Below are positions 22,506 to 33,900 of a stretch of 64,000 nucleotides of DNA, in pieces; positions within the stretch are counted from its first letter, which is position 1, and every line of letters begins with the position of its first letter. The translations under genes and the position numbers were made by a program. The notes beneath the pieces are model-generated. The model searched no databases and was not told the DNA's origin. It worked only from the letters and a program-made list of their open reading frames with translations. The stretch comes from Plantago ovata (lineage: Eukaryota; Streptophyta; Magnoliopsida; Lamiales; Plantaginaceae). The DNA is taken from assembly GCA_028274465.1 (NCBI GenBank), contig CM051456.1, forward strand, positions 85,112,753-85,176,752, written 5' to 3'.

Positions 22506-23825
22506 AGATTTCGAAGAACTGAAGACTTGAAGAATTTGAAGATCTGAAGATTAGAAGATTTCTGAAGACTGGTATCTACAAAGGCACATGTTGCTCAGAA
22601 AGTGGAAACTTCAGCAACAGCATTGCATAAGTGAAAATCTGAAAGACAGAGTAGGTTGTGCTTGCTGAAACTGAGACTGACCACTTGCTGATGGAACATA
22701 TGTGACCTCTTGCTGAAAGTACTTGCATTTGCGCTCCAATGTTACTGTTTGAATTCTATTCAAATATGCATTAAATACAAAGCTTGCACGCGAAGGACAT
22801 GAAGACTAGAAGACAAACAAGGACGCTGCTGAAAGTACAAAAGCAAGATAGTGACATGTTAATGAACAAAAGCCTTAGGATTTGAAATTCAAACGGCTCC
22901 TTACTTGCACTATAAATAGAGGTCATCCGGCATAGAGTTGAAGGGTGTCAACAAAGTGATCAAACTCTCACTTGTGCTGAAACTCACATACCTTCAAACT
23001 CTCTATACTGCCATTGATCCGTTCCAAGACTTAAAGCTTGAAAAAGCTACTTGTGAAGAAGTAGAGTTTACACTACTAAGAAATTAGTTAAGTGTTTTTT
23101 TCTTTCTTTTGAACAAGAACGAGTCTTGACACCAGAAACAATCTAACTTGTCTACTGCAAAGTATTCAAAGTTGTGTTTCTTAGATTACTTGTTGTAACT
23201 GAATAAGTTATAATTAAGTTATCTCATCCCGAACCTCTCTAACTGAAAATACACCCTTTCAGGCGTGATATTCAGGGGGAACTTAATCGAGCATAGTTTT
23301 GCTGATTAAAAGTACCAAGTTTGGTGGAGAACAAGGTTGCGTTCTCTAGATTAGGTTGGAAACGAAGCAAGTGTGCTTTGGTTTCTGTTTGAATCGCTCT
23401 AGATAGGAATTGTAAGGAACCTCAATCATATCTTAGTGGATTCAGTCCTAGAAAGGACAAAGTGGATTAGTTGAGAGATTACGCCACTCTCAGATACCAC
23501 TATAAAAGTGTTTGTGTGATTTACTTACTGTATTTAGTTTTCAGCAAATTATATCTGTCTGTACACTGAGTCACTCACATCACTTGCTGAAACCTTTACT
23601 TACTGAAAGAGCACTTATTGTATCAAAGACTTCCGCTCTCTGATTTTAATTATCAGCAAACCGAGTTACTGCAAAGTATCTTGCGCTTGCTGAGAAAGTT
23701 AAGTATCAGCAAACTCATTACTGAGAAGTAATAAGCACTTGCTGAGAAAGTTTTAAACTACGAAAGTTTGAAAAGACTATTCACCCCCCCCTCTAATCTT
23801 TTCTTGTTGTTTAAAGGGACCAACA
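22450..23825 (+). repeat. 3' LTR of Sirevirus F (shared part)
   Basis: Matches 11001-12423 from TTGAAGCATTAAG to ACCAACA. The TATA box TATAAATAGA is at 22911-22920. A polypurine block TCTAAGGGGGAAAAGAAAAG at about 22398-22417 precedes it. The upstream sequence is ORF3 coding DNA rather than the tandem array seen on the left. Confidence 0.75.
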
Positions 23826-24094
23826 CCTTTACCAACCGTCCACCCGGTGCGGGCTTTGGGTTGGTCCAGGCTCTGATACCATTTGTAACGACCCGACCAA
23901 TCCGGCCGGCGTGGTTACTCCTGGACGGTCCCACACACGTCTCCACAGTATGATATTGTCCGCTTTGGGCCTGAGCCCGCACGGATTTGCTTTTGGAATC
24001 ACCCAAAAGGCCTCATACCATGTGAGAGTGGTGGTCTAACATATATACCATTTATTCCAATCACTCTTAAGCGATGTGGGATGCAGGGCATTAC

Positions 24095-24805
24095 GTAGTC
24101 GTGTTTAGATTCACAGCTCACAATTATTGTATTTCTTGGCACGTTTTGTTTTGTGCACAGGTTGTACATGAGGTTTCTTCATGGAGATTAGTTGAGAAAA
24201 TATGCCTCATAACTTACATGGATTGTCAGTGTCCTACTTTAACAAGGTGTTCAATGTGTCTATCTGATTCAAGACATCTTTACTACTTATTTGCTTGGCT
24301 TGTCACATTATTCACCTGTCAATCACCATTCACCAGTATAATACTCTGTATACGTTCAACTTCATTTTCAGCATTCTGGTGAAGATGGATCGTCTTTGTA
24401 GATTATTTCACATTCTCATCAAGTATTGCAGAGTATTTGAAGTCTGCTGATCTTGTAATCAGTTATGCATGTAATATTTGTTTCCTTTCTCGCTACTCTA
24501 CTTCTTGCTACCATCTGTTATATGGGTTTTTTTCCTTCGGGCACCACCTGTTGATTAAATTTTGTCCTGATATTTAAGACATGCTAAGATATGTGCGTGA
24601 GAAATCATGTTGGAATGTAGACTATCAAATGCAACTAATTCTTTTCTCCCTCCTGATTTCACATGTTATGTAATATTCACATCCATGATATATTGACTTT
24701 GATAGCAATCTGATTACTTTCTAAGATTTTTTGTAATTATCCGGTTAAGAGAAATTGCTTGTCACGCTCTTACTCTAGCTGCACATATAAGAAAAACGAA
24801 AAAAC
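24095..24805. other. CACTA interior, right part: no recognised gene
   Basis: The segment looks like exon/intron remnants: a possible acceptor TTTTGTGCACAG near 24160 followed by about 80 open bases. Nothing can be assigned to a family. Confidence 0.35.
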
Positions 24806-24874
24806 GGGTGTTTGGTCTAGTGGTATGATTCTCGCTAAATGCGAGAGGTCGCGAGTTCGATTCTCGCAACACCC
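24806..24874 (+). pseudogene. tRNA-Pro-derived relic (shortened anticodon loop)
   Basis: GGGTGTT and AACACCC form a full 7-bp acceptor stem. The D arm (TGGTCTAGTGGTATGA) and T arm (GCGAG-TTCGATT-CTCGC) match plant tRNA-Pro. The anticodon stem CTCGC/GCGAG encloses only TAAAT, five bases instead of seven, so no anticodon remains. A and B boxes for RNA polymerase III look intact. It is followed by a T-rich tract and lies in the CACTA element. Confidence 0.75.
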
Positions 24875-24999
24875 TTTGTTTTATTTTAAAAATGTTTTAT
24901 TTTAAAAATTACATCTAAATATTTTAATATATTGTAGGCTGAATAAAAGAAATTAAAATAAACATAAATGAAAAAGAAATAAAAATAAAAACAATTGAA

Positions 25000-25355
25000 A
25001 TAGTGACGGATAAGATTTATCCGGCACTAAATCTGTGACGGATATATCTTATCCGTCACTGAAGTTAGTGACTCCAATCAACCAATTCAGTGACGGATAA
25101 GTTTATTCGTCACTAACTTCAGTGACAAATAAGATTTATCCGTCACTAAAATTGAATGTTTTAATCTTTTTTTAATTCTATGGTCAACCTTTTTATCCGT
25201 CACTAATTCGTCACGGATTAGCTTATCCGTCACTAAATCTTAGTGACGCTCAATATAGTGACGACTTCCCTTATCCATCACTAATCCGTCACTAAACGTA
25301 TTAGTGACGAATCGGTGTTGTTTAGTGACGGATAAATCCATCACTAAACAGGAAA
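25000..25355. repeat. CACTA right subterminal repeats
   Basis: The same AGTGACGGATAAG family as on the left, again in direct and inverted copies up to the right terminus. Confidence 0.75.
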
Positions 25356-25659
25356 ATTTTTGTAGCGTCTACTTTTTGAGATCATGGGTTTTTTGGTTGA
25401 GATCATGGGATATTTGGTTTAGATCATGGGATGTTTAGTTTGAGACTATAGGTACTGTGTTTTTTAGGTCGTATACTGTTTTCTCACTGTACGTAGTTTC
25501 TAACTTTTTTTTTTTTTTTTTTTGTAGTTCTATCTATTTTTTGCGATCTGGTTTAGATTATGGGATGTTTAGTTTGAGATTATAGGTACCGTTTTTTCTA
25601 GATCGTATACTGTTTTCTCACTATAGTTTTTAACTGTTTTTTTATAATTCTTTTTCCCG

Positions 25660-25809
25660 TTGATATGTGGTGAGCACTACAATTGCTATGTTGTCAACAT
25701 GGACATGAGGAAAGTGCAGTATTTGGATAATGAGGTTGCGATTCAAGCATCATTGTTGGATGGAAAACCGAAAATCGTGCAAGAAGAAGTCGTTTTGTAT
25801 AAATTTGTT
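25660..25809 (+). pseudogene. Fragment resembling a Ulp1-type cysteine protease C-terminal region
   Basis: The peptide GEHYNCYVVNMDMRKVQYLDN resembles the segment after the catalytic His in transposon-associated Ulp1/C48 proteases (HW-type motif, then 'V.YLD'). The typical catalytic Asp/Gln/Cys cannot be confirmed. An inverted copy at 52757-52893 has the same peptide with a stop. Such domains are carried by some plant Mutator and CACTA elements. The assignment is tentative. Confidence 0.35.
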
Positions 25810-25939
25810 AGTAGTAGTAGTACGTACAAGTTAATAGTACTAGTTAGTATGATTAATAGTAGTAATTAGTATAAGTTAATAATTATTTGTACCATAGGAA
25901 TTTGTTACCCGTTGATTTTGTAAGTTGTAATTACTCCTA

Positions 25940-26150
25940 TCATGGGACTTATTACTCAGATCATGGGACATATGCCAGAGATCATGTGACATATTTCAAA
26001 GATCCTGGGTAATATTATTAAGACCATGGGACATATTCCTGAGATCATGGGTCATATGCCAGAGATCCTGGATAATATTATTAAGATCATAGGACATATT
26101 CTTGAGATCATGGGACATATGCCCATGATCCTGGGCAATATTGTTGAGGA
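25940..26150 (+). repeat. 24-bp-period degenerate array (left copy)
   Basis: Units of the form GATCATGGGACATATKCC or GATCCTGGRYAATATTRTT alternate with an 8-codon period, so all frames tend to stay open. Confidence 0.75.
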
Positions 26151-26613
26151 AATTTGCTGAATCATTGCTAACTTGTATCAAAAAGTAGTACTAGTGGTGC
26201 TGGACAGTCTACTGTCCATGTTATGTTTTTGGATGTCGAGCTATGATGGAGGAATTTTTAGATGTTGTGCTTCCCTCTGCTTTTTTTTTTTTTTCTGCTT
26301 CAAAAATTTTTGTTGAGATCATGGGTAATATTATTGAGATCATGGACAATATTGTTAATATCATGGGACTTATTCCTGAGGTCATGGGGACTTTTGTATG
26401 TGTCCATCGAACTTATTTCTAAGATTATGTGACATATTTTTTAGATCATTTGATTTACTCCTGAGATCATGGGACTTATTCCTGAAATCATGGAAAATAT
26501 TGTTGAGATCATGGTTTTTTTTTCTTTAAATCCAAGTTGCAACTACCAGACGAAACAATAGACCGATGACTTTCCTTCTCTGCATAAATCAGTACAGCAA
26601 CAGTATGTTAGTA

Positions 26614-26690
26614 GGGGCTTTCTATTCTCAGGTCGCCTTCGCACCGACCTATGCATAGGTCTCCACTAGATTGATGCCACGTGGCACTGG
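26614..26690 (+). repeat. Left terminal inverted repeat of the Mutator-like element
   Basis: Shares GGGGCTTTCTATTCTCAGGT, then TTCG-ACCGACCT and GCCACGTGGC with the right end. Confidence 0.8.
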
Positions 26691-27330
26691 TACGAAGTTA
26701 TTATTTTATATTACATTATTTAATTTTTAATAACTAATCTTGAATGTACATTTATAACCCCATAAGTTTCAACCAATTTAATAATTTATATTTTTTATTA
26801 TATCTGTAAAACAATTTTAAAATACTTTAATAGAAATTCATAAAATCCAACAACACGTTTCTATCTGAATTCAATTTTGATTGACCTTTTTCTTCCCCAA
26901 TTCCATAAACCCTACTCCCCAATTCAATTCCTCCTGAGCGGCCATAAACCCTTCTTTCCCATTTCAATTACTGATCGATACTTTTGCTGGGCTCACTTCC
27001 ACACAACCCAAATCCCAAATCGACCCAATCATCTCACAATCTCACCTAGAAATGTTCTTCCCCAATTCAATTTCTCCCAATTGTTCCTGTTGGGGATTTC
27101 GCATCGCATGGTAGTAGCACGAAAATTTGATGAAATTGAGCGGCGAATGTGATAGAAGTATCATCGGTACCTGAGGTGGAGGAGTGGAGTGAGTTGAAGA
27201 AGAATTTACGATTCGATTGGCGGTGAATGAAGGAGTATTTGAGGAATCGGTAAGAAGCTTTCCAATTCTCCATTGCTGAGCTCGATTGCTATTTTTCGTG
27301 TGGAATTAGAGAAATCAATTATGCAGAGGA
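26691..27330. other. Mutator-like element, left subterminal DNA
   Basis: AT-rich to about 26860, then C-rich, leader-like sequence (CCCCAATTC repeats) to about 27150. No protein can be assigned. Confidence 0.4.
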
Positions 27331-27901
27331 AATGATGAGGAGTCGATTGATTCTATCGGAGACGAGACGGAAAAAGGAAACTTACTTACGTGCCAATGAT
27401 AAGGAGCTAGTTGAAAATGTCGACTCCCTGTTCATCCTTCAAGGTTCCTCGAACGGTAATTTCTCAACCGCCTATTAGAAACGCATGGGTGTAAGGTATA
27501 ATTTTCTTCTATCCTCTATGCCCTACTTAATATCGCGTGCCACATTTAAGCCTGTATGCTTATTATTTTTCTTTGTTTTGAATTCTTCTTTTCCCCTTTG
27601 CTGCAAAAGACAGTCGAGATTGTTATACCAGAGCTTCATGAGATGCGCACTGCTCATATTGTTTCCATTGGTTCTGAAGCAGCATCTGGCTTGAATCCTG
27701 ACTATGAAGATGGGTGTGTTTACTTATCTTGATTGTATGAGTGCAACTCCGGAAAATTATTTAATATTAACATTACTGATAATTCAAATGATCATGTATA
27801 TTTTACAGAAAAAAGGTGAAGTTCACTCATGACACGCGTACAAACCTATCGCTTTTTCAATCATTTTCTCCTGGAGTCTATGTTGCTCCTCAATGTCTTA
27901 G
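27331..27901 (+). pseudogene. Captured exon fragments of an unidentified plant gene
   Basis: Three exon-like open blocks are separated by intron-like DNA: about 27331-27475 (MRSRLILSETRRKKETYLRA), about 27610-27712 (VEIVIPELHEMRTAHIVSIG) and 27809-27901 (KVKFTHDTRTNLSLF, with acceptor TTTTACAG and donor TTAG/GTAAG). A fourth block, 39566-39703, may belong to the same gene. I do not recognise the protein. The blocks are on the plus strand and span the point where element D inserted. Confidence 0.4.
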
Positions 27902-28479
27902 GTAAGTCAAGATTGATGTTCATGGTTTTTTTGTTTATTGACACTGTTGACATTGCAGTCTGCCATTTTGCATATGTTATGTGGTGGTGAATGATGAACT
28001 AAATTTAACCTGTTACCTGTCACAAATCCATGAATACCTTTAGTAGTTCTTTGGTATTTGTGCAACTCTTTCTGCTTGCAATGCGTGCATAGTTTTTGAT
28101 TCCACAAGAAGCTTATGTCTTCTACGCAGAAACCTGTTTACATCAACAAGACAGTAATTATGTAACAAGAATGGCTCTGATACACACTGATACACACTGA
28201 AGTAGTTTTTATGAAGCAATCACTCAGTGAGTTGTAGTAGTTCTCAATATCCTGCCATTAAGATTACTTGATATTCAAGAGATGGTACTCCAAAGCACAG
28301 TTTGGATTTGGAATGAATTGACAGTTGAATAAAGGCATTTTGTGCAGAACAATTTCCCCAAGTACAGCATAAACTAAAATAGCCGGTAATAAACCAACAC
28401 TAACAAGGCACTAGTCAATTAGAACACAGAATCATCTCAGCTCTATATACAGCATAAAATGCATACCTAACTTCAGCAA
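27902..28479. other. Intron-like DNA left of element D
   Basis: No plus-strand gene is visible. The last 14 bases (about 28466-28479) appear to be the end of a minus-strand exon whose other part is at 39055-39120, separated by element D; a donor (TTAG/GTATGC) follows it. Confidence 0.35.
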
Positions 28480-30946
28480 TGTAACGGTACCGGTTTTGAA
28501 AACAAAATATTTTCTTGAAAAAGGAAATTCGAAAATACTTTAATAACAACGGTCGGCAATAAATGCCCAAAATAATCTTTGACGCTAACGATAATAAATA
28601 ATATTCAATGACAACTCAAGTTCGAAAAGACAACGAATGAAGACAATAAAAGTGTATCTTCTTATTTTGAAAAGAAACCCGTGACACCCCAGACCCTTCT
28701 CTCAGTCGCTGGCATCCTAGTCACGCAAATCCTCAGCAGCATCTGGAAGGAAGGAATTTTGGAAAAACAAAAGAGTGTGAGATAAAGGATCTCAGTGAGG
28801 TTCTAAGTTAAAACAGAAAGTAAACGGTTTTAAAAACAAAATCCTTTTTCAGAAAAACGAGCAAACAGAACAAAGCACATATAACAGATTAACAGAACAG
28901 AAACGTTGTAGACCGTTGGTGCAGCCCGCCTTATTGCTCCTACTCCCAGAATGCCCTTATAACTCCCTCCAGAGGATGCATAACTCCGGACAGAAACAGA
29001 AACCCCCGTGTACTTTGGGGAAACGGATCCTACGACCCTAATAGACCTCAGCGACTTCTGCCTCGCGCCTAAAAGGGAATAGACTAGGCCACGATCAAGC
29101 AAACCCGATAGTCCTCTACTACCCAAGCCTACCTAACCATAACCTAATCGACCGGTCACACAGAAACAGAACAGATACAGAACAACAGATACAATTAATT
29201 AACACCGAGAGGTGTTCCTGCAGAAATGTCAGTACAGAACAGAGTAGCAATAACAGAAATCCAAAAGTCATACTTAGGACTTATACTTTTACGCGGAAGC
29301 ATACAATATACATTATACAGTAATAGGTACAAACAATCACGTAGCCTTCCAGTTTTTCGAATAATAGGTTTAGGGGTGAACACTCACCTTAGCTTGCGAG
29401 CAAACGACCTTCAACAAGAAATGAGCTTATGGGTTTACGGACAACGGAGAACCTAACAAGAAAGTACTAAACACAATTTAGAAGTCGAACGGACGGAAGG
29501 AAAAAGGGTGAAAAAGGAATGGTAAAGTCGGGGTTCGAACTCGGGACCTCTAAGTTAGTCAAGCAAGGACCTAACCAACTAGGCTAGCAAGTCAAGTCAA
29601 TACTAACTTACAAAAACAGAAACTAAGTTCAAAACATTTTCAGAAACTCTTTCGATTTTCAGATTCTGGAAATTACCAAAATACCCTCAGTGGTAAATTG
29701 CAAAACAACCCTTTTTCGTAAACAAACAGTACAAACAATCCAGAAGTTTCCAGACATCAAACAGTCTTCTCAAAGCAAAAAGATTTACGATAAAAGCCTA
29801 CTGTCAGTCAACTACGGTCAACGGTACAACTGCAAAAAGGTCCTTTAGATTTTAAAGTTTCCCAAATCAGTCCACAAGGTTTCAAACAATATCAACAGAG
29901 TCCAAAAGTCCTTTCGAGGTCAAACAGGAAATCAAAGTCAACATACGAGGTCAATAAATTCACAGGTCCAGCAAACAGTAACTACAATCTAACAACCTAA
30001 GTCCCGGTTCTCGGTTCGAAATCAATTACAATGTCAGATCGATCAGGGGTAAAATAGTCCAAGTCAAAAAGTCAAACAGAATACGAATCTCGAATCAAAC
30101 GAACAGTAAGGGGTTCGAGATTTACCTTCGAATCGAAATAAAAGGTTTGAACAATCTGCAAATAGAATCAATCGAAAGGAAAAAGGTAATCAATTGATAT
30201 CCGAATCGAACCAAAAACGAAATCGAACAGAAAGGTCAGAAACAACCAAGATTTCTTACCGATCGATCGAAACAGAAAGAGCCGCGGCGGACGAGATCGG
30301 AGCGGCGGCGCGGCTAGAGACCAACGGACAGAGGAAAACGACCGAACGGCGGCGGCGTAGAGAGGCGGTGACCGGCGGCCAGAGAAGAACCGCGGCGGAG
30401 ATGGAGGTGGCTCACGGTGGTGGTTAGCAATCCGGTGGAGATGGGGTTCGATTTGTGATGACGGTGAGATAAGATGATAATTTGGGATTGATGATGTGAA
30501 ACCGTGAAGATGATAATGGGTAGAGGTGATGGATTCGGTGAAGCGGGTGATTAGGGAATGATGATGATGATTAATTAGTGGGGAGATTTGGAGAAGATGA
30601 CGAGGGAGAGATGAGTTGCAGATTTCTTTCTTTCTTCCTTTTGCAGTAGGGTGGCGTGGAGATGAGAGAGTGGGCAGTGTAATCTGCCTAGGGTTAGGGT
30701 TTGGTCAATTAATGGGCCGGTCAAACGGGCTTTTGACTGGGTTACGCAAATGGGCTAAAAGGCTAGCAGATCAGATAGTCTAGCTTAATCCAAACGAAAC
30801 GAAACGAACTAACTTACGCGAAAATAATTAACTAATTATCGAATAAATAATTTACTCTGATAATTAATTAACTAAATAAATAATTAAATAATAAAATAAT
30901 AATTAAATAATTAAATAAATAATTAAAAAAAAAACGGGGTGTTACA
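28480..30946 (-). repeat. 3' LTR of element D
   Basis: On the minus strand it starts TGTAACACCCC and ends GGTACCGTTACA. It contains an AT-rich block (30830-30930), a GC-rich block (30280-30420) and a tRNA-like module (29532-29586). Confidence 0.9.
29532..29586 (-). ncRNA. tRNA-like module (A and B box) in the D 3' LTR
   Basis: The minus strand carries TAGCCTAGTTGG, an RNA polymerase III A box, and 31 bases later GAGTTCGAACC, a canonical B box. The spacing is that of a tRNA gene. It could be a tRNA- or SINE-derived piece fixed in the LTR. Whether it is transcribed is unknown. Confidence 0.5.
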
Positions 30947-33900
30947 CTCTTCCCCCCTTAAAAGAAAAGAATTTGGTCCCCAAATTCGCACCTGAAAAAT
31001 TGAAGAGCTCGGGATACTGCCGACGCATGTCATCCTCACTTTCCCAGGTCGCCTCCTCATACTGATGGTTTCTCCACAGAACCTTTACTTGCTTGATTTG
31101 CCGATTACGGAGCTGTTGCACCTTCTGGTCAAGAATACGAACCGGTTGCTCCACATAGGACAAATCCTCCTCAATGGTCACTTCCTCGGGTTGAATCACG
31201 TGCGACGGATCCGGATAATACTTCTTCAGTTGAGATACATGGAATACATTATGAATTCCAGTAATAGTAGTGGGCAGTTGCAACCGATAAGCTACAATGC
31301 CAACTCTCTCAATGATCTCGTATGGACCCACATATCGCGGGTTCAGCTTAGCTCTACGACCCATTCGAACAATTCCCTTTCTCGGAGATAGCTTGAGAAA
31401 GACAAAATCACCCACTTCAAATTCCAAATCTCGCCTACGGTTATCGGCGTAACTCTTCTGTCGACTCTGAGCAGTTCTCAAACGGTCACGGATAAGTCTA
31501 ACCTTTTCCAAGGTTTCTTGTATCATCTCGTTGAGAGTCCTCTCTCCAGCTACTGGTGTAGAAACTCGGTCCTCCAAATCCCAATACAGTGGTGATCTAC
31601 ACTTCCGACCATACAGCGCCTCGAACGGTGCCATACCAATTGATGCTTGATAACTGTTGTTATAAGCATACTCCACCAATGGCAAATGCTGTGCCCAGCT
31701 TCCTTGGTGATCTAGCACACACAATCTCAGAAGATCTTCTAAAGTTTGAATGGTCCTTTCGGATTGACCATCCGTCTGCGGATGTGCTGCGGTACTAAAA
31801 TTCAACTTAGTACCTAAGCCTTCATGAACTTGCTTCCAAAATCTCGAGACAAACTTTGGATCTCTATCCGAGACAATGCTCACTGGAGTGCCATGAAGCC
31901 TGATTATCTCATCGCGGTAGACTTCAGCTAATTTCTCGGATGTGTAGGTGGTTTTAACGGGTAGAAAATGTGCCGATTTTGTCAATCTATCGACAATGAC
32001 CCATACACTATCAAAACCACCCCTAGCTACCGGTAAACCAGTCACAAAATCCATAGTGATCATCTCCCATTTCCACTGTGGAATCTCGAGTGGCTGTAGT
32101 AAACCTCCCGGTTTCTGGTGTTCAGCCTTCACTTGCTGGCAGACTAAGCAACTTTGCACAAACTGTGCAACATCTCGTTTCATATAGGTCCACCAGTAAA
32201 CCTTCTTCAAATCCTCGTACATCTTGTTTCCTCCAGGATGCATCGCATACTTAGACTTATGAGCTTCCTCCAAAATTAGTCGTCTAAGCTCTTCATCAGA
32301 AGGCACACACAATCTACCCTGAAACCTTAGAGCTCCATTCTCATCAATAGAGAATTTCGCATTTCGAGGCTCGGTAATATGTGCCTTGATATCCTGAAGC
32401 TCCTCGCCATGCTCTTGAGCCTCAAGAATCTTTCCTGCCAACTCATATCTCAAAGTGATATTGGCGAACATACACGACAGTTTGGATACTTCGAGATTTG
32501 ACACGTGTACCCTACGACTTAAAGCATCAGCGACCACATTGGCCTTACCAGGATGGTATCGAATGGTACAGGTGTAATCGCCCAGAAACTCCATCCATCG
32601 TCGTTGTCTCATGTTCAACTCCTTTTGAGTGAACACATACTTCAAGCTCTTATGATCCGTGAGGATGGTGAACTCAGGACCATAAAGATAGTGTCTCCAC
32701 TTTCCCAAAGCAAAGACTATAGCAGCTAGTTCAAGGTCATGGGTTGGGTAATTTCTTTCATATGGCTTCAGTTTTCTCGAAGCATATGCGATCACCTTTT
32801 CTTGTTGCATCAGTACACAACCCAAACCTTCCTTTGAAGCATCAGTGTAGACTATAAAGTCGTTGGTTCCCTCGGGAAGAGCTAGTATCGGGGCGGTGGT
32901 CAGCCTCTTCTTCAGCTCCTCGAAGCTTTCCTGACACTTGTCACTCCATACGAACTTAGGATTTTTTCCTGTCAAAGAGGACAAGGGTCCAGCTATCTTC
33001 GAATAATCCTTCACAAAACGGCGGTAGTAACCAGCTAGACCAAGAAAACTTCTCACTTCAGTGACAGATTCGGGTCTCTTCCAATTGACTATCGACTCAA
33101 TCTTCGACGGGTCAACCTCCAAACCCTCTCCAGAAATAATGTGCCCTAAGAGGGCTACCTTATCTAGCCAAAATTCACACTTGCTGAATTTGGCATACAA
33201 TTTGTTGTTCTGAAGAGTTTCCAAGACAATTCGAAGATGTTTCTCATGATCTTCTTCAGATTTTGAGTAAACGAGAATGTCATCGATGAAAACAACAACA
33301 AACTGATCCAGATACGGCTGAAAAACTCGGTGCATCAAATCCATGAACACAGCCGGGGCATTCGTAAGGCCAAACGGCATCACTACGAACTCGTAATGAC
33401 CATACCTCGAATTCAGGGCAGTCTTAGGTATGTCCTCTTCCCTTACCCTAACTTGATAATAGCCTTGTCGCAGATCAAGCTTTGAGTAAACCTTCGAACC
33501 TTCCAACTGATCGAAAAGTTCCTCAATACGGGGCAGGGGGTACTTGTTCTTGACAGTGACTTGATTCAAGCCTCGATAGTCGATGCACATCCTCATAGTA
33601 CCATCCTTCTTCTTCACGAACAGAACCGGTGATCCCCAAGGTGACGAACTAGGTCTCACAAAACCGTTATCCACCAGATCTTGCAGTTGAGTCTTCAGCT
33701 CCTTAAGCTCAGCAGGTGCCATCCTATACGGTGACTTCGATATTGGTGCAGTGCAGGGTACCAGATCAATACTAAACTCCACTTCTCGTTCAGGGGGTAC
33801 GGAATCCAGCTTCTCAGGGAAAACACCCTTGAACTCCTTAACCACCCTGACTTCCTCGATTTTTGGCTGATCTTTGGGTTTATTGATCAGATACGCCAAA

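Larger units (their letters stand above)
10446..23825 (+). mobile_element. Sirevirus-like Ty1/copia element F (13.4 kb)
   Basis: Order: 5' LTR, primer site TGGTATCAGAG (12426), gag, pol (integrase, reverse transcriptase, RNase H), a third ORF, 3' LTR. The copia domain order plus a large extra ORF after pol is the hallmark of Sireviruses. The outer ends are TGTTAGG (10446) and ACCAACA (23825), flanked by CTTTT and CCTTT, a target duplication with one mismatch in the TRIM interior. The two LTRs agree only over their 3' 1.4 kb. Gag, pol and ORF3 all carry disabling changes, and the protease is missing. Confidence 0.75.
10159..24094 (-). mobile_element. TRIM-type miniature LTR retrotransposon E, split by the Sirevirus
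   Basis: Two 211-bp direct repeats (10159-10369 and 23884-24094) start TGTAACGACCCGACC and end GGGCATTAC(A). Left of the right repeat is TGGTATCAGAGC on the minus strand (23870-23881), an initiator-Met primer site. Right of the left repeat is a minus-strand polypurine tract (AAGGGGGGTAGTT, 10370-10382). The element is therefore on the minus strand. Without the inserted Sirevirus it is only about 555 bp and has no coding capacity, the size and structure of a TRIM. It lies inside the CACTA element. I see no clean target duplication. Confidence 0.7.
8630..25367. mobile_element. Non-autonomous CACTA (En/Spm) element, 16.7 kb with nested inserts
   Basis: The left end is CACTACAAGAATTTTC and the right end is the complement of CGCTACAAAAATTTTC. 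Both ends carry subterminal repeats of the type TTAGTGACGGATAAG/CTTATCCGTCACTAA, the usual CACTA architecture. No transposase is recognisable. About 13.9 kb of the length is the nested TRIM plus Sirevirus, so the element itself is about 2.8 kb. The expected 3-bp target duplication is ATC on the left and apparently (A)TC with one lost base on the right. Confidence 0.75.
25368..26604 (+). repeat. 'catgatctc' repeat domain, left arm
   Basis: The arm contains tandem copies of a block with GATCATGGGATGTTTAGTTT and ACTGTTTTCTCACT, a 150-bp open stretch (25660-25809), then a 24-bp-period array. The whole arm occurs inverted at about 52078-53130, on the other side of the Mutator-like element. Confidence 0.75.

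Noticed and set aside
24806..24874. Functional tRNA-Pro gene
   Set aside because: Anticodon loop has five bases and no proline anticodon.
25940..26150. CRISPR-like regular spacing
   Set aside because: Degenerate contiguous 24-bp repeats without unique spacers in a plant genome; an ordinary tandem array.
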